This document shows, one piece after another, positions 36,235 to 44,181 of a stretch of DNA of 64,000 nucleotides. The position numbers were made by a program, and so were the translations under genes. The stretch spans positions 1 to 64,000 of the forward strand of contig NZ_JAHXYR010000005.1 of the NCBI RefSeq assembly GCF_019969845.1. Reading direction: 5' to 3'. Each line of letters starts with the position of its first letter. Positions within the stretch are counted from its first letter, which is position 1. A model generated the notes under the pieces. It searched no databases and was not told where the DNA came from. It saw nothing but the letters and a program-made list of their open reading frames with translations. This stretch comes from Sphingobacterium sp. GVS05A (GTDB taxonomy: Bacteria; Bacteroidota; Bacteroidia; Sphingobacteriales; Sphingobacteriaceae).

Positions 36235-36528
36235 TTACACATGTTCCAGCGCTTTTACTTCTCCTGATTCTAGGCTGCATACAAAAGGGTAGAGCTGCAG
36301 CGAGAAGTCGGCGTAGTGGTGCTCTACCATCGTTAGTGCGCTATGTATATTAATATCAATATGGAGTTCCTCTTTGATTTCTCTGTGTAGGCATTCTTCT
36401 TTAGATTCTCCGGTTTCGATCTTGCCACCTGGGAACTCCCATTTCAATGGAAGTTTCATTGAAGCCGACCGTTGGCAGATCAGTATTTTATTGGCGTGTT
36501 GAATAATCGCACAGGTTACTTGCAGCAT
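36235..36528 (-). pseudogene. NUDIX hydrolase (MutT-like), C-terminally truncated
   Basis: The NUDIX box GKIETGESKEECLHREIKEELHI fits GX5EX7REUXEEXGU, and PLKWEFPGGKIE precedes it as in 8-oxo-dGTP diphosphatases. The product ends at 97 residues (…ALEHV) against about 130 in the family, just as the 910-bp repeat begins at 36226. The last helix is therefore lost, and activity is doubtful. Its 5' end is intact. Confidence 0.8.
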
Positions 36529-36648
36529 AATGGTTCAAAGGTAATGATTTAGAAAAATATTATTAACTTATCCTGTGTGGGCTTGAAAAGAAGACTGAAT
36601 GATAAAATACAGTAAGAATTTTTCGGTTCCGATAACTATTTTATAAAA

Positions 36649-37494
36649 ATGATATTAAGAATTACACTGTTGATGTTTGTAGCTGCCTTTTATGTTTCTG
36701 GAGTAAATGGACAGACAAAAGGGATATTTTCTACAGGTACGAAAATCGTAATGCCCAATATTCAGGGATATTTTGAGGAATGTGGGGTAAGAGGGACTAT
36801 AGCTATTTATGATAATAGAAATGACATCTGGTTTGTATCCGATACATCGGATTCCAAGATTGAAAGTGTACCTGCATCTACGTTTAAGGTTATCAATATG
36901 CTCATCGCGTTAGAGACAAATACGGTCAAAGATGAAAATGCTGTGGTGAAATGGCCGGGATCAACAGATACCATTAAATATGGCTATCGCCCAGATATCT
37001 ACAGAGATATTTCAGTAAAAGAAGCTTTTCAGGTATCTGCAGGCTGGGCTTTTATTGAGCTTGCAAAGAAAATAGACAGATCTACCTACCAAAAGTTTTT
37101 AGGAGAATCCGGCTATGGAAATGCCGATCTCACTGAAAAAGGAGAAGATTTTTGGAATTTTGGAGCAATGGGTATTTCTCCTATCAATCAGGTCGAATTT
37201 TTGAAACGATTATATGATGGGAATTTGCCTTTTTCCGATCGAAGCATGGATATTGTCAAGAAGGTAATGATAACAGAGAAAGAAAAAGACTTTATAATAC
37301 GGTCAAAAACTGGATGGACAAGGGAGCATAATACGAACACAGGGTGGTGGGTAGGATACCTTGAATCTGGTCAAAATGTGTATTTCTTCGCGACACGACT
37401 TATACAGGACCGTAAATTCAATAGATCAGATTTTTCCAGCTGTAGGAAGGAAATTACCAAAAAGGTATTTCGAGATCTTAAAATAATGCAATAA
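36649..37494 (+). CDS. Class D (OXA-type) beta-lactamase
   Basis: 281 residues with signal peptide (cleavage near GVNGQ). It keeps the class D motifs: ASTFKV with nucleophile Ser77 and Lys80 of STFK, YGN at 156-158, and KTGW at 220-223. The second motif, normally S-x-V, is S130-A-G, which is unusual because the Val at that place lines the carboxylated lysine. The segment FWNFGAMGISPINQVEFLKRLY matches the family's FWxxGxLxISAxxQxxFLxxLY. It opens beta-lactam rings in the periplasm. No IS element lies directly upstream; the nearest predicted promoter is in the repeat at 36104. Confidence 0.9.
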   Translation: MILRITLLMFVAAFYVSGVNGQTKGIFSTGTKIVMPNIQGYFEECGVRGTIAIYDNRNDIWFVSDTSDSKIESVPASTFKVINMLIALETNTVKDENAVVKWPGSTDTIKYGYRPDIYRDISVKEAFQVSAGWAFIELAKKIDRSTYQKFLGESGYGNADLTEKGEDFWNFGAMGISPINQVEFLKRLYDGNLPFSDRSMDIVKKVMITEKEKDFIIRSKTGWTREHNTNTGWWVGYLESGQNVYFFATRLIQDRKFNRSDFSSCRKEITKKVFRDLKIMQ

Positions 37495-37529
37495 ATTACA
37501 TTGTGATGGAAAGGGAGGGAATCGGTTAG

Positions 37530-37748
37530 TATCTTATAGACTGTACCAGCTTCAACAATGTATTTTCAGGGAAATACGAAAATCTCTTTTCTGCTGAACA
37601 CACCAAAGGAGCGCGTCCCAGTACCCTCGGCAAGTATCAAAAAGGACAGTCTAGGAAAGCAGTAGATAGGGGAGGAGAAAAAGGAGAATCTTTACCTCCA
37701 AGAAAAAGACCTCCAAATTGGAAAGGCCCTTGGCCTCCAAAAAAATAA
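37530..37748 (+). pseudogene. Orphan toxin C-terminal tip
   Basis: An open frame without start codon translates VFSGKYENLFSAEHTKGARP, then STLGKYQKGQSRKAVDRGGE and PPNWKGPWPPKK. The pattern (H-T-K-G-x-R-P-S-T-x-x-K-H/Y-x-x-G-x-x-R) is typical of the C-terminal toxin domains at the tips of Rhs and other polymorphic toxins. No delivery part precedes it. The Sel1-repeat gene starting 9 bp later is the expected immunity type. The class of toxin is recalled from family patterns, not verified. Confidence 0.6.
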
Positions 37749-37757
37749 TTATTTAAT

Positions 37758-38204
37758 ATGGCAAAAGGAGATAGATTATATTTTCAAGCTCTCGCAGAAG
37801 CAAGCAAAAATACCGAATTGGGCGATTCAAGTGCGCTTGAATTATTAAAAAAAGCAATAGATAAGAATAATAGTAAAGCGCAGTATGCATTGGCTACATG
37901 GTATCTATATGGGAAAACTGTCAAAAAAGATTATACGAGAGCCGTCGAACTATTGATGAACTCCTCTCTTCAGAATAATGAAATGGCCTGTTTCGATTTA
38001 GCAGTTTGTTATGAAAACGGTTTTGGAGTAAAAAAGAACACGAAAAAGGCTTTCTTATTTTATTCTAAAGCTGTTTTACTTGGTGAGAAGCAATCTATTT
38101 ACGAGGTTGGACGATGCTATTATTATGGTATTGGGGTTAATAAAAACTTGGAACTGGCTAAGGTATATCTTGATATAGCAAATATGTATGGAATAGAAAC
38201 GTAA
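37758..38204 (+). CDS. Sel1-repeat protein, probable immunity protein
   Basis: 148 residues, made of Sel1-like repeats: AQYALATWYLYGKTVKKDYTRA, ACFDLAVCYENGFGVKKNTKKA and SIYEVGRCYYYGIGVNKNLELA. Such proteins form an alpha-alpha solenoid. No signal peptide, so it acts in the cytoplasm. It starts 9 bp after the orphan toxin tip, and Sel1/TPR solenoids are known immunity proteins in polymorphic toxin loci. Function inferred from context. Confidence 0.75.
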   Translation: MAKGDRLYFQALAEASKNTELGDSSALELLKKAIDKNNSKAQYALATWYLYGKTVKKDYTRAVELLMNSSLQNNEMACFDLAVCYENGFGVKKNTKKAFLFYSKAVLLGEKQSIYEVGRCYYYGIGVNKNLELAKVYLDIANMYGIET

Positions 38205-38547
38205 CTAGTTTTAACTTAAACTTTCTAAAGCCATTGTATGGACCAACGATAGTTACAATAGATATTCCAATTCCAAAATATTATTTTTTTAACGGTAAAA
38301 ACGTTTTCTACACAAATGTGTAAAATTTGATATTTTGAATAAAAAAATAAAGGTATTTATTTACATTTAATTACTGACAATTAGCCATTTAATGAATACC
38401 AATTGTCACCTGTTATGTGTTTTATTTTATGAATAGGTTGGGGCTATTAAGATCTTCTTAGTTGAATATGTAATACGATATTATGCTAACGTAGACTTAG
38501 TTCCGCATTTATGATTGTTCACAGATACCTTTAACTGCTAATATTCC
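38205..38547. other. AT-rich intergenic region
   Basis: No gene, hairpin or repeat that I can support. Very AT-rich. It may be spacer between two orphan toxin/immunity units. Confidence 0.5.
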
Positions 38548-38745
38548 TTGATTAAATTTTTCCGGTATATCTCATGGAATTATCGGAAATATTGGCTATT
38601 TCATAACAGAATCAATATATGGAAACTCAATACTATTCAGCATTCTATAATTGATAAATATAGATTTAAATTCTTGAGACAGGGAATGAAAGATGATGTT
38701 GGTCTATTTAAAAAGTATAATTGGTTTTATAAAGTTAATAAATAA
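38548..38745 (+). CDS. Small basic protein, possible toxin-tip remnant
   Basis: 65 residues, strongly basic and aromatic (WNYRKYWLFHNRINIWKLN). It ends 2 bp before the next gene at 38748, the spacing of a toxin tip and its immunity gene. It could be the tail of a nuclease-like toxin domain that lost its delivery part. No family match recognised. Confidence 0.4.
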   Translation: MIKFFRYISWNYRKYWLFHNRINIWKLNTIQHSIIDKYRFKFLRQGMKDDVGLFKKYNWFYKVNK

Positions 38746-38747
38746 TT

Positions 38748-39377
38748 ATGTTCAATATCTTTAAAAAAACACATAGAAAATTAAAAAGCTGGGAAAAAAT
38801 AACCTTGGAACAGGTATTTAAACTATTGGAAAATGGTTATCAACATTATATTGCTCAATTGGATTTTATAGATGAAGTAGGTATTAATCGATCTGACATT
38901 CCCAATTTGATTAATTGCATGTACTCTGTTGCATTTTATAAAGAATTCGAAAATGAGTTAGTAGAAAATTTTAAAGTTGAAGGATTGGTAATAGGAGACT
39001 TAGGTAAAAATCGTAATATAGAGGTAATCCTATATTTCGCTGATGATATATTTTTGGGATACTCCACTGACCTACAGGAGGGCTCGTTTCAATTTGATGA
39101 TCAAAAAATCAATATTTCTCAAGTAAAGAAAAAGTTATGGGGTAATGAGGGAAACTCAATTGTAAAAAATATCTTAACAGCAAAAGAACTAAAATTAGTC
39201 AATCTTGGTGATATCTATATATCTAATATTAATGGAAAAGATTATTATCATTTGAAAGAGCTTGAAGATGGTGATTTTTTAGGGTTTGACCAAGATGGTG
39301 TTTTTTTTAAACTCACACATGATCCATTTTACATACAAAAGATTGATAGAGATTGTGTTATAGATTTTTTGTTATAA
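38748..39377 (+). CDS. Hypothetical protein, immunity-like
   Basis: 209 residues, acidic, no signal peptide. Sequence features (EKITLEQVFKLLENGYQHYI; ELKLVNLGDIYISNINGKDY; ELEDGDFLGFDQDGVFFKLTHDP) resemble the SMI1/KNR4-type immunity fold, in which a loop-rich beta sheet contacts the toxin. Located directly after the small basic gene at 38548. Immunity role inferred from this pairing. Confidence 0.55.
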   Translation: MFNIFKKTHRKLKSWEKITLEQVFKLLENGYQHYIAQLDFIDEVGINRSDIPNLINCMYSVAFYKEFENELVENFKVEGLVIGDLGKNRNIEVILYFADDIFLGYSTDLQEGSFQFDDQKINISQVKKKLWGNEGNSIVKNILTAKELKLVNLGDIYISNINGKDYYHLKELEDGDFLGFDQDGVFFKLTHDPFYIQKIDRDCVIDFLL

Positions 39378-39524
39378 AATAGATTTCATTTTCTAATAAA
39401 CAGAGATGCAGATTTTCGGTTAATTCTGTATCTCTGTATGTTTTACAACATAGACTTAAAATACGAACCGATACTTTGAGAATATAAAATACACCGATAC
39501 TCTTCAGTTTTGGAGCGTTGATAA

Positions 39525-39713
39525 ATGTGTAATAGTAGCGAATATATGCGCCATATTCTCCTCATTAAGGCTCACACTTCTTTTAATAGTGTTGAAGAAA
39601 TAGAATTGGGATCCAAACGGCCTATTGGAAGGGTACGAATATCACTCAAAGATTATTATATGGAACAAATTGGTCCAAGTGAGCAAACTTATGTAAAAAA
39701 GGTGAATTGGTAA
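39525..39713 (+). CDS. Short open frame, fragment
   Basis: 62 codons with no signal peptide and no recognised domain. The central part (LIKAHTSFNSVEEIELGS) is plausible protein but both ends look accidental. Probably a remnant of a larger gene; kept as low-confidence because it lies in a region rich in cut-off genes. Confidence 0.25.
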   Translation: MCNSSEYMRHILLIKAHTSFNSVEEIELGSKRPIGRVRISLKDYYMEQIGPSEQTYVKKVNW

Positions 39714-39880
39714 AAAGGTGGGATTCGAAGACATTTTCCACTCATCAAAATGTTGTTCTAGACGAACTAATCTTATACATTAACTCTAAATAATAATGGT
39801 GAAAAATCATTAAAGGACTTTTTTGAGGAAAGGGAAATTGATATTTTTGATATACATAGAGACTCCGTAATCTACAACCA

Positions 39881-40267
39881 ATGGGAAGTTTAACAAAATA
39901 TGTATCAAATGATCATCCGGAACTCTCGGTATTAATCGAAGATGACGGTAAGGTCTGTTATGCATACTTATTGAGAGGGAAAAGAATAGTTGGAGATATA
40001 TGGTTGTATAATATTGCTCCAACTCCGAACGAAGCTGAATGGCATAGTAAGGAAAATCTCCCATTTTTAAATCCTGAGGAATTTGTCAAGGAGAATCTTG
40101 AACCATTCGACGCATGGTCGCCTGTTGAAGTCACCTGGGATTTTAGTGAAGAAATAGTGGCCAATATATTTCTAGCGTCCAGATTGATTGCAAAGCTAAA
40201 AGAGGGATCCTGTCCTGGTTGGTCCAGCCTAGTGACTAAAGATGGGCCTCTGGCGCAGAAGATCTAA
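39881..40267 (+). CDS. Hypothetical protein, immunity-like
   Basis: 128 residues, acidic, Trp-rich near the end (PFDAWSPVEVTWDF, GSCPGWSSLV). Start MGSLTKYVSNDHPELSVLIE. No export signal. Composition and size fit small cytoplasmic immunity proteins found with polymorphic toxins; no toxin gene is attached. Family unknown to me. Confidence 0.5.
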   Translation: MGSLTKYVSNDHPELSVLIEDDGKVCYAYLLRGKRIVGDIWLYNIAPTPNEAEWHSKENLPFLNPEEFVKENLEPFDAWSPVEVTWDFSEEIVANIFLASRLIAKLKEGSCPGWSSLVTKDGPLAQKI

Positions 40268-40304
40268 GGCTTCTAAATATAACATCATTAAAACTGGTTA
40301 TCCT

Positions 40305-40760
40305 TCAGCAGTTCATATTCACTGAGGGGAAATTATGTTTAGACCATTTTTTCTTATAGCCTTCTAATCCTTCCTCATTCCATCTTCTTATCAGATTCTC
40401 CCGTACCAAATTAATGTATTTCGGCAGGGTAGTAGTTCCCGAAAGCACGGTCTCAAAATTATCTTCACTTATGAGATTCCAACTAGCCCAATCTTTGTAC
40501 CATCGGAGTTCATAGGAAATGCCAGAGCCATTTTTTTTCAATATAAGTTTATGCTCGCCAGGTTCATCCATAAAAACAACTGATTTTTCACCTCTAGTTC
40601 TTAATTCAATGGCAGATTGTGCCAATTCCTTCAACGAATCGTGAAAAAAAGAAATATTGAGTGTGACAGTCTTTTCTATATTGCCAATTTCAAGAGCGGC
40701 CCAGCCTCCATTATGTAATATGTATTTTAAGGTGAAAACTGATTTCATTGTTTTTCGCAA
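40305..40760 (-). CDS. Hypothetical protein
   Basis: 151 residues (139 if the second Met, at 40748, 'MKSVFTLKYI', is used... the alternative start loses four residues only). No signal peptide. Sequence is mixed alpha/beta with Trp-rich ELRWYKDWASWNLISEDNF. It looks like another small accessory or immunity-type gene in this stretch. Its start region abuts the leader of cassette 3 in divergent orientation, so both could share regulation. Confidence 0.5.
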   Translation of the reverse strand: MRKTMKSVFTLKYILHNGGWAALEIGNIEKTVTLNISFFHDSLKELAQSAIELRTRGEKSVVFMDEPGEHKLILKKNGSGISYELRWYKDWASWNLISEDNFETVLSGTTTLPKYINLVRENLIRRWNEEGLEGYKKKWSKHNFPSVNMNC

Positions 40761-40826
40761 TTTCCTCTACAATTTAAAAAGAATATATTATATCTATGTG
40801 ATTTCGTATTTCAACTCTCGACTTTT

Positions 40827-40897
40827 CGGTATCTCCCACATACCGCTTACATACATCTTGTTTTCCTCGGATACCCTTCTTAGCAACCATACTTTTG
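40827..40897 (+). promoter_or_regulatory. Beta-helix cassette leader 3
   Basis: CGGTATCTCCCACATACCG at 40827-40845, then CTTACATACATC, and TACTTTTG at 40890-40897; the ATG follows at 40922. It is the least disturbed form of the leader, identical in the arms to copy 4. Confidence 0.7.
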
Positions 40898-40921
40898 CTA
40901 TACACATAAAAACAAAAGAAT

Positions 40922-41451
40922 ATGGCAAATCAATTTTTAGTTAAAGAAACTATGGCAGCTATGCGAGGCTTATCTGTTGCTGAAATTATAGCTTTACAAA
41001 ACGGAACTTATGAAGGAGTACAGCTACTAGGCTATTACGAGAAAGGGGATACCCCAGTACCCATTATTTACTCACTGAGTACAGCTTTATTGGAAGACAA
41101 CGGTGGGAGTATTATCGAAACGTGAGGCATTAACCTGGAACATCAATTTATCGAACAAGCCAATGCCCTTTATTTTGGTGTTAGTGCCTCACTTACAGAT
41201 AATGCAGCTCGATTAGCTGTGTTTTTTGACTATCTAAAGGCAAGCAAAGGTATAGAAGGGTTTTTACCAATCGGTACGATCGCTTATAGTCTGCCGTTAA
41301 ACTTTGTTTTCGAAGGCGCTAAACTTATTGAACAGGAAAAGGCACCATATTAAAGTTTACCGGATCTGCAACCAATGCATTTGAGATTGATGCATTTGAA
41401 GGCGGTACCGAAACGACCCAGTTCATCAATAATATTAGAAAGATCTATTAA
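40922..41451 (+). pseudogene. Beta-helix cassette 3, nonsense and frameshift
   Basis: Starts with the shared MANQFLVKETMAAMRGL and GVQLLGYYEKGDTPVP. TGA at 41123-41125 interrupts the frame where related copies have a Gly (EVGGIK), and the sequence continues as GINLEHQFIEQANALYFGVS. A second lesion near 41340 shifts the frame to GTILKFTGSATNAFEIDAFE and a stop at 41451. Dead copy with intact promoter. Confidence 0.82.
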
Positions 41452-42078
41452 TCATATATTTTTTTGAAATCTTCTGCGCTGGGACTGACTCTAAATCAAC
41501 TGATTGATTTAGGCGCTCAATTAGCTTTTTTGATTTGATCAGTTTCGCTAGGCATAACTACCTTACTGGAGTCTTAGCCCTGGAGATGATGAGGAACGGA
41601 TGTATGGTTTTCATCACAATAATAAGTGCGGCTAAAGCAATTGCGTCTCGTCTTAATCTACTGCATCGTTTAAGGGGACGTCAATAAATTTTAGTTATTC
41701 ATAAATTTTAAGTACTGTTTGAGAGGGGAATTTAATTCCATACGGAGATAATGGGAGCGTTTTTCATAACCTTTTTATTTTTTTATTATTTGATAAATAG
41801 TTACTTATGATTATTTTTCCCTGTTATTGGTAATTTTTATTGTACAGCTTTTGTTTTATAACGATTATTTAATATAATTGTATTAATGTTATGTATGTGA
41901 TCGGTTACTGTTCACCGTCGCCTTTTTGCTAAAGAGTTAATAATACTATACGATTGTTTGTGGTATTTGTTTTCTAATGTGCTAACCAATATTTATATAA
42001 AAAAAGATTCTAAGAAATTCAGTTAATAATTTTTTGGTATCCCAATGAATTAGTGTTAATAGACTTATTTTATGTGTT
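41452..42078. other. Intergenic region before the peptide cluster
   Basis: About 620 bp without a supportable gene or structure; AT-rich toward its right end. It probably contains the promoter of the C39-like/VKOR gene. No hairpin found by eye. Confidence 0.45.
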
Positions 42079-43719
42079 ATGTTTTTTTTAGGCCTTGCCA
42101 AATTTATCCATCAAGATAACCTATTTCTTGTTTGTAAACATTTGCTGATCCAGGCAAAAGTAAACTTTACAGATTCTTATTTAACTGCGAAGGTGAAAAA
42201 ACACATAGATTATCCTTCATTATTAACAGTAAAGGAAACCCTCGAAGAATACGGAGTGAAAACGCTTGCAGTAAGAAAAGGTAGTTTTTCCTATGCCGAT
42301 TTTGAAACGCCATTTATTTGTACAATTCAAAGGGAAGGTTGGTCAAACCCGAACTTTATTGTTGTGGATGCGATAGATGGAGATAAAATAAATTTTGTTG
42401 ATCCTGAGATAAATAAAGCTGTAGAACTGTCTATTGATGAATTTAATGAAATAGACACAGGGGTCGCTCTCTTAATTGATTTTGACGCAGCAAAGGATGA
42501 AGAAAACTACAAAATTAATCTGCAAAATGAAAGGAGAGGCATTTTTACAAAATCTATACCGATCCTTTTATTGACAAGCACCGTGTTATGGTCTGTAATC
42601 TACCAATTTAAAGATGGGTTTTCGTGGCCTACCTTGATAGAAGTAGTTTTCATCCTCACTAGTTTTATTGGATTGATAATTTCTTTTCTCTTGCTTGTGC
42701 GAGAGGTTGATAACCATAATCCTTTTGTAAATGAGGTTTGTGGTATCTTGGGCAAAAAATCAAATTGTAAAGCTGTATTATCATCCAATCAGGCAAAATT
42801 CTTTGGAATAAGCTGGTCATCGTGGGGATTCACATATTTTACAACATTTTTTCTTAGCATGATATTTTTCGCTAAGCAACCTTCTAATTTGTATTTTTGG
42901 TCTACTATATCCAGTTTAATAAGCCCTTATATTCTTTTTTCGATTTATTATCAATGGCGAATTATAAAACAGTGGTGTCCGTTATGTTTAGCTGTTCAAT
43001 TCCTGCTCATTATTAATTTGTTTTGCGGTATATTTTTCTTCAAAAGTTCGATGAGCGCCATTAGTACGTATGATTATTATCTTGTATTTGTGCTGTGTTT
43101 TTTGTCAGCAGCAATCTTTATGGGTGTTTATTTCTTGATACCTATGTTCCAACTTTCAAATGATTCTCATCAGTTTGAAATGCGCTGGAAACGTTTGCGT
43201 TATAACAGTGTTGTTTTTAATTCCCTATTAAACCAAAGTGAAAAATTGAGCATATCAGCAGATGGGTTAGGTTTGATCATTGGAAATCCAATGGCAACTG
43301 ACGAGATAATTAAAGTTTGTAATCCCTATTGTAGACCTTGTTCTAGGGCCCATTTGGAATTGGAGGAATTAATAAAGAAAAATATGAACCTTAGAGTCCG
43401 TATCATTTTTACTGCTACTGGGGCAGATGATGATCAAAGGAGCGCTCCAGTTCGACATTTATTGGCCATTGAAGAGCGCGACGGTACCCAAATTTTGCAT
43501 CAAGCTTTAGATGACTGGTATCTTTCGGATGAAAAAAACTACGACGATTTTTCGCTTAAATATCCAATGAATGGTGAACTTAAAACACAAACGAACAAGG
43601 CTATAGCTATGCATGAATGGTGTGAAAAAATGAAAATAAGAGCTACACCTACATTTTTTATAAATGGAAAAGAATTACCGGAGAGCTACGATTTCTCTGA
43701 TTTAAAATATTTTTTCTAG
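42079..43719 (+). CDS. C39-like / VKOR / thioredoxin membrane fusion protein
   Basis: 546 residues in three parts. Residues 1-135 resemble the C39 peptidase fold (KKHIDYPSLLTVKETLEEYG; PNFIVVDAID), but the catalytic Cys and the His (Asn in PNF) are absent, so it is a non-catalytic C39-like domain. Residues ~155-370 are a vitamin K epoxide reductase membrane domain with VCGILGKKSNC near 220-230 and the redox pair CPLC near 300. Residues ~400-546 are a DsbA/thioredoxin-like domain with CNPYCRPC near 418. It should make disulfides in exported proteins. Next to the GG peptide gene, with a terminator between. Confidence 0.85.
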   Translation: MFFLGLAKFIHQDNLFLVCKHLLIQAKVNFTDSYLTAKVKKHIDYPSLLTVKETLEEYGVKTLAVRKGSFSYADFETPFICTIQREGWSNPNFIVVDAIDGDKINFVDPEINKAVELSIDEFNEIDTGVALLIDFDAAKDEENYKINLQNERRGIFTKSIPILLLTSTVLWSVIYQFKDGFSWPTLIEVVFILTSFIGLIISFLLLVREVDNHNPFVNEVCGILGKKSNCKAVLSSNQAKFFGISWSSWGFTYFTTFFLSMIFFAKQPSNLYFWSTISSLISPYILFSIYYQWRIIKQWCPLCLAVQFLLIINLFCGIFFFKSSMSAISTYDYYLVFVLCFLSAAIFMGVYFLIPMFQLSNDSHQFEMRWKRLRYNSVVFNSLLNQSEKLSISADGLGLIIGNPMATDEIIKVCNPYCRPCSRAHLELEELIKKNMNLRVRIIFTATGADDDQRSAPVRHLLAIEERDGTQILHQALDDWYLSDEKNYDDFSLKYPMNGELKTQTNKAIAMHEWCEKMKIRATPTFFINGKELPESYDFSDLKYFF

Positions 43720-43725
43720 AAAAAA

Positions 43726-43754
43726 GCCCGAGCCGGTTGCAAACGATCTCGGGC
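43726..43754 (+). terminator. Terminator after the VKOR fusion gene
   Basis: GCCCGAG at 43726-43732 pairs with CTCGGGC at 43748-43754. A-run before it and no T-run directly after, so efficiency is uncertain. The peptide precursor gene follows about 80 bp later with its own promoter likely in between. Confidence 0.6.
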
Positions 43755-43836
43755 AAGCAGAAGGTTCCCTGTGAAAGGCCCTCTTAAGATGTTCAGGAGT
43801 GAGTGAACATTATATCATTATTTAAAACTCAAAATT

Positions 43837-44109
43837 ATGAAAAAAATCTCGTTGAAAAATCTTCAAGTTAATGAAGTTGAGCAATTGTCTAAAGAGCAAT
43901 TGAAAGAAGTGTTAGGTGGAACAGGTGGATTTACTACAACGGCATTGTACAATTGTTCATGTCCAGGTGTTGGTAGCGGTCTTCACTATACTATCTCTGC
44001 TCCGAGTGAAACAAGAGCAACAGGAGCGGCTAACGCACAATCCTATTTTGACGGTGGTACAGGAAGCTGTTCATGTGTGAAACAGGGACCCGAGCCTGAA
44101 GTTGAATAA
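43837..44109 (+). CDS. GG-leader natural-product (RiPP-like) precursor peptide
   Basis: 90 residues. The leader MKKISLKNLQVNEVEQLSKE QLKEVLGG is the Bacteroidota double-glycine type (TIGR04149-like, start MKKISL, end VLGG at residues 27-28) cut by C39 peptidases. The 62-residue core is Gly/Ser/Thr-rich and contains CSC at 40-42 and CSC at 78-80, four cysteines able to form two disulfides. The Pro/Glu-rich end (GPEPEVE) is acidic. Small size and position between a disulfide oxidase and TlpA-like protein support a secreted, modified peptide. The leader has no transmembrane part. Confidence 0.85.
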   Translation: MKKISLKNLQVNEVEQLSKEQLKEVLGGTGGFTTTALYNCSCPGVGSGLHYTISAPSETRATGAANAQSYFDGGTGSCSCVKQGPEPEVE

Positions 44110-44124
44110 CTGAAATAAAAACTT

Positions 44125-44143
44125 ACGGCACGGCTCGTGCCGT
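44125..44143 (+). terminator. GC-rich hairpin between precursor and downstream operon
   Basis: ACGGCACG at 44125-44132 and CGTGCCGT at 44136-44143 form an 8-bp stem with a 3-base loop GCT, directly after the precursor stop (16 bp). A partly overlapping second arm (GCCGTAA) could pair in an alternative structure. It could attenuate transcription so that the precursor is made in excess over the downstream genes. Confidence 0.7.
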
Positions 44144-44181
44144 GCCGTAATAATAATGTTAAATCCAATAATGTGGTAAAC

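Noticed and set aside
42079..42500. N-terminal domain as an active C39 leader peptidase
   Set aside because: The catalytic Cys and His are absent, so cleavage of the GG leader must be done by another protein.
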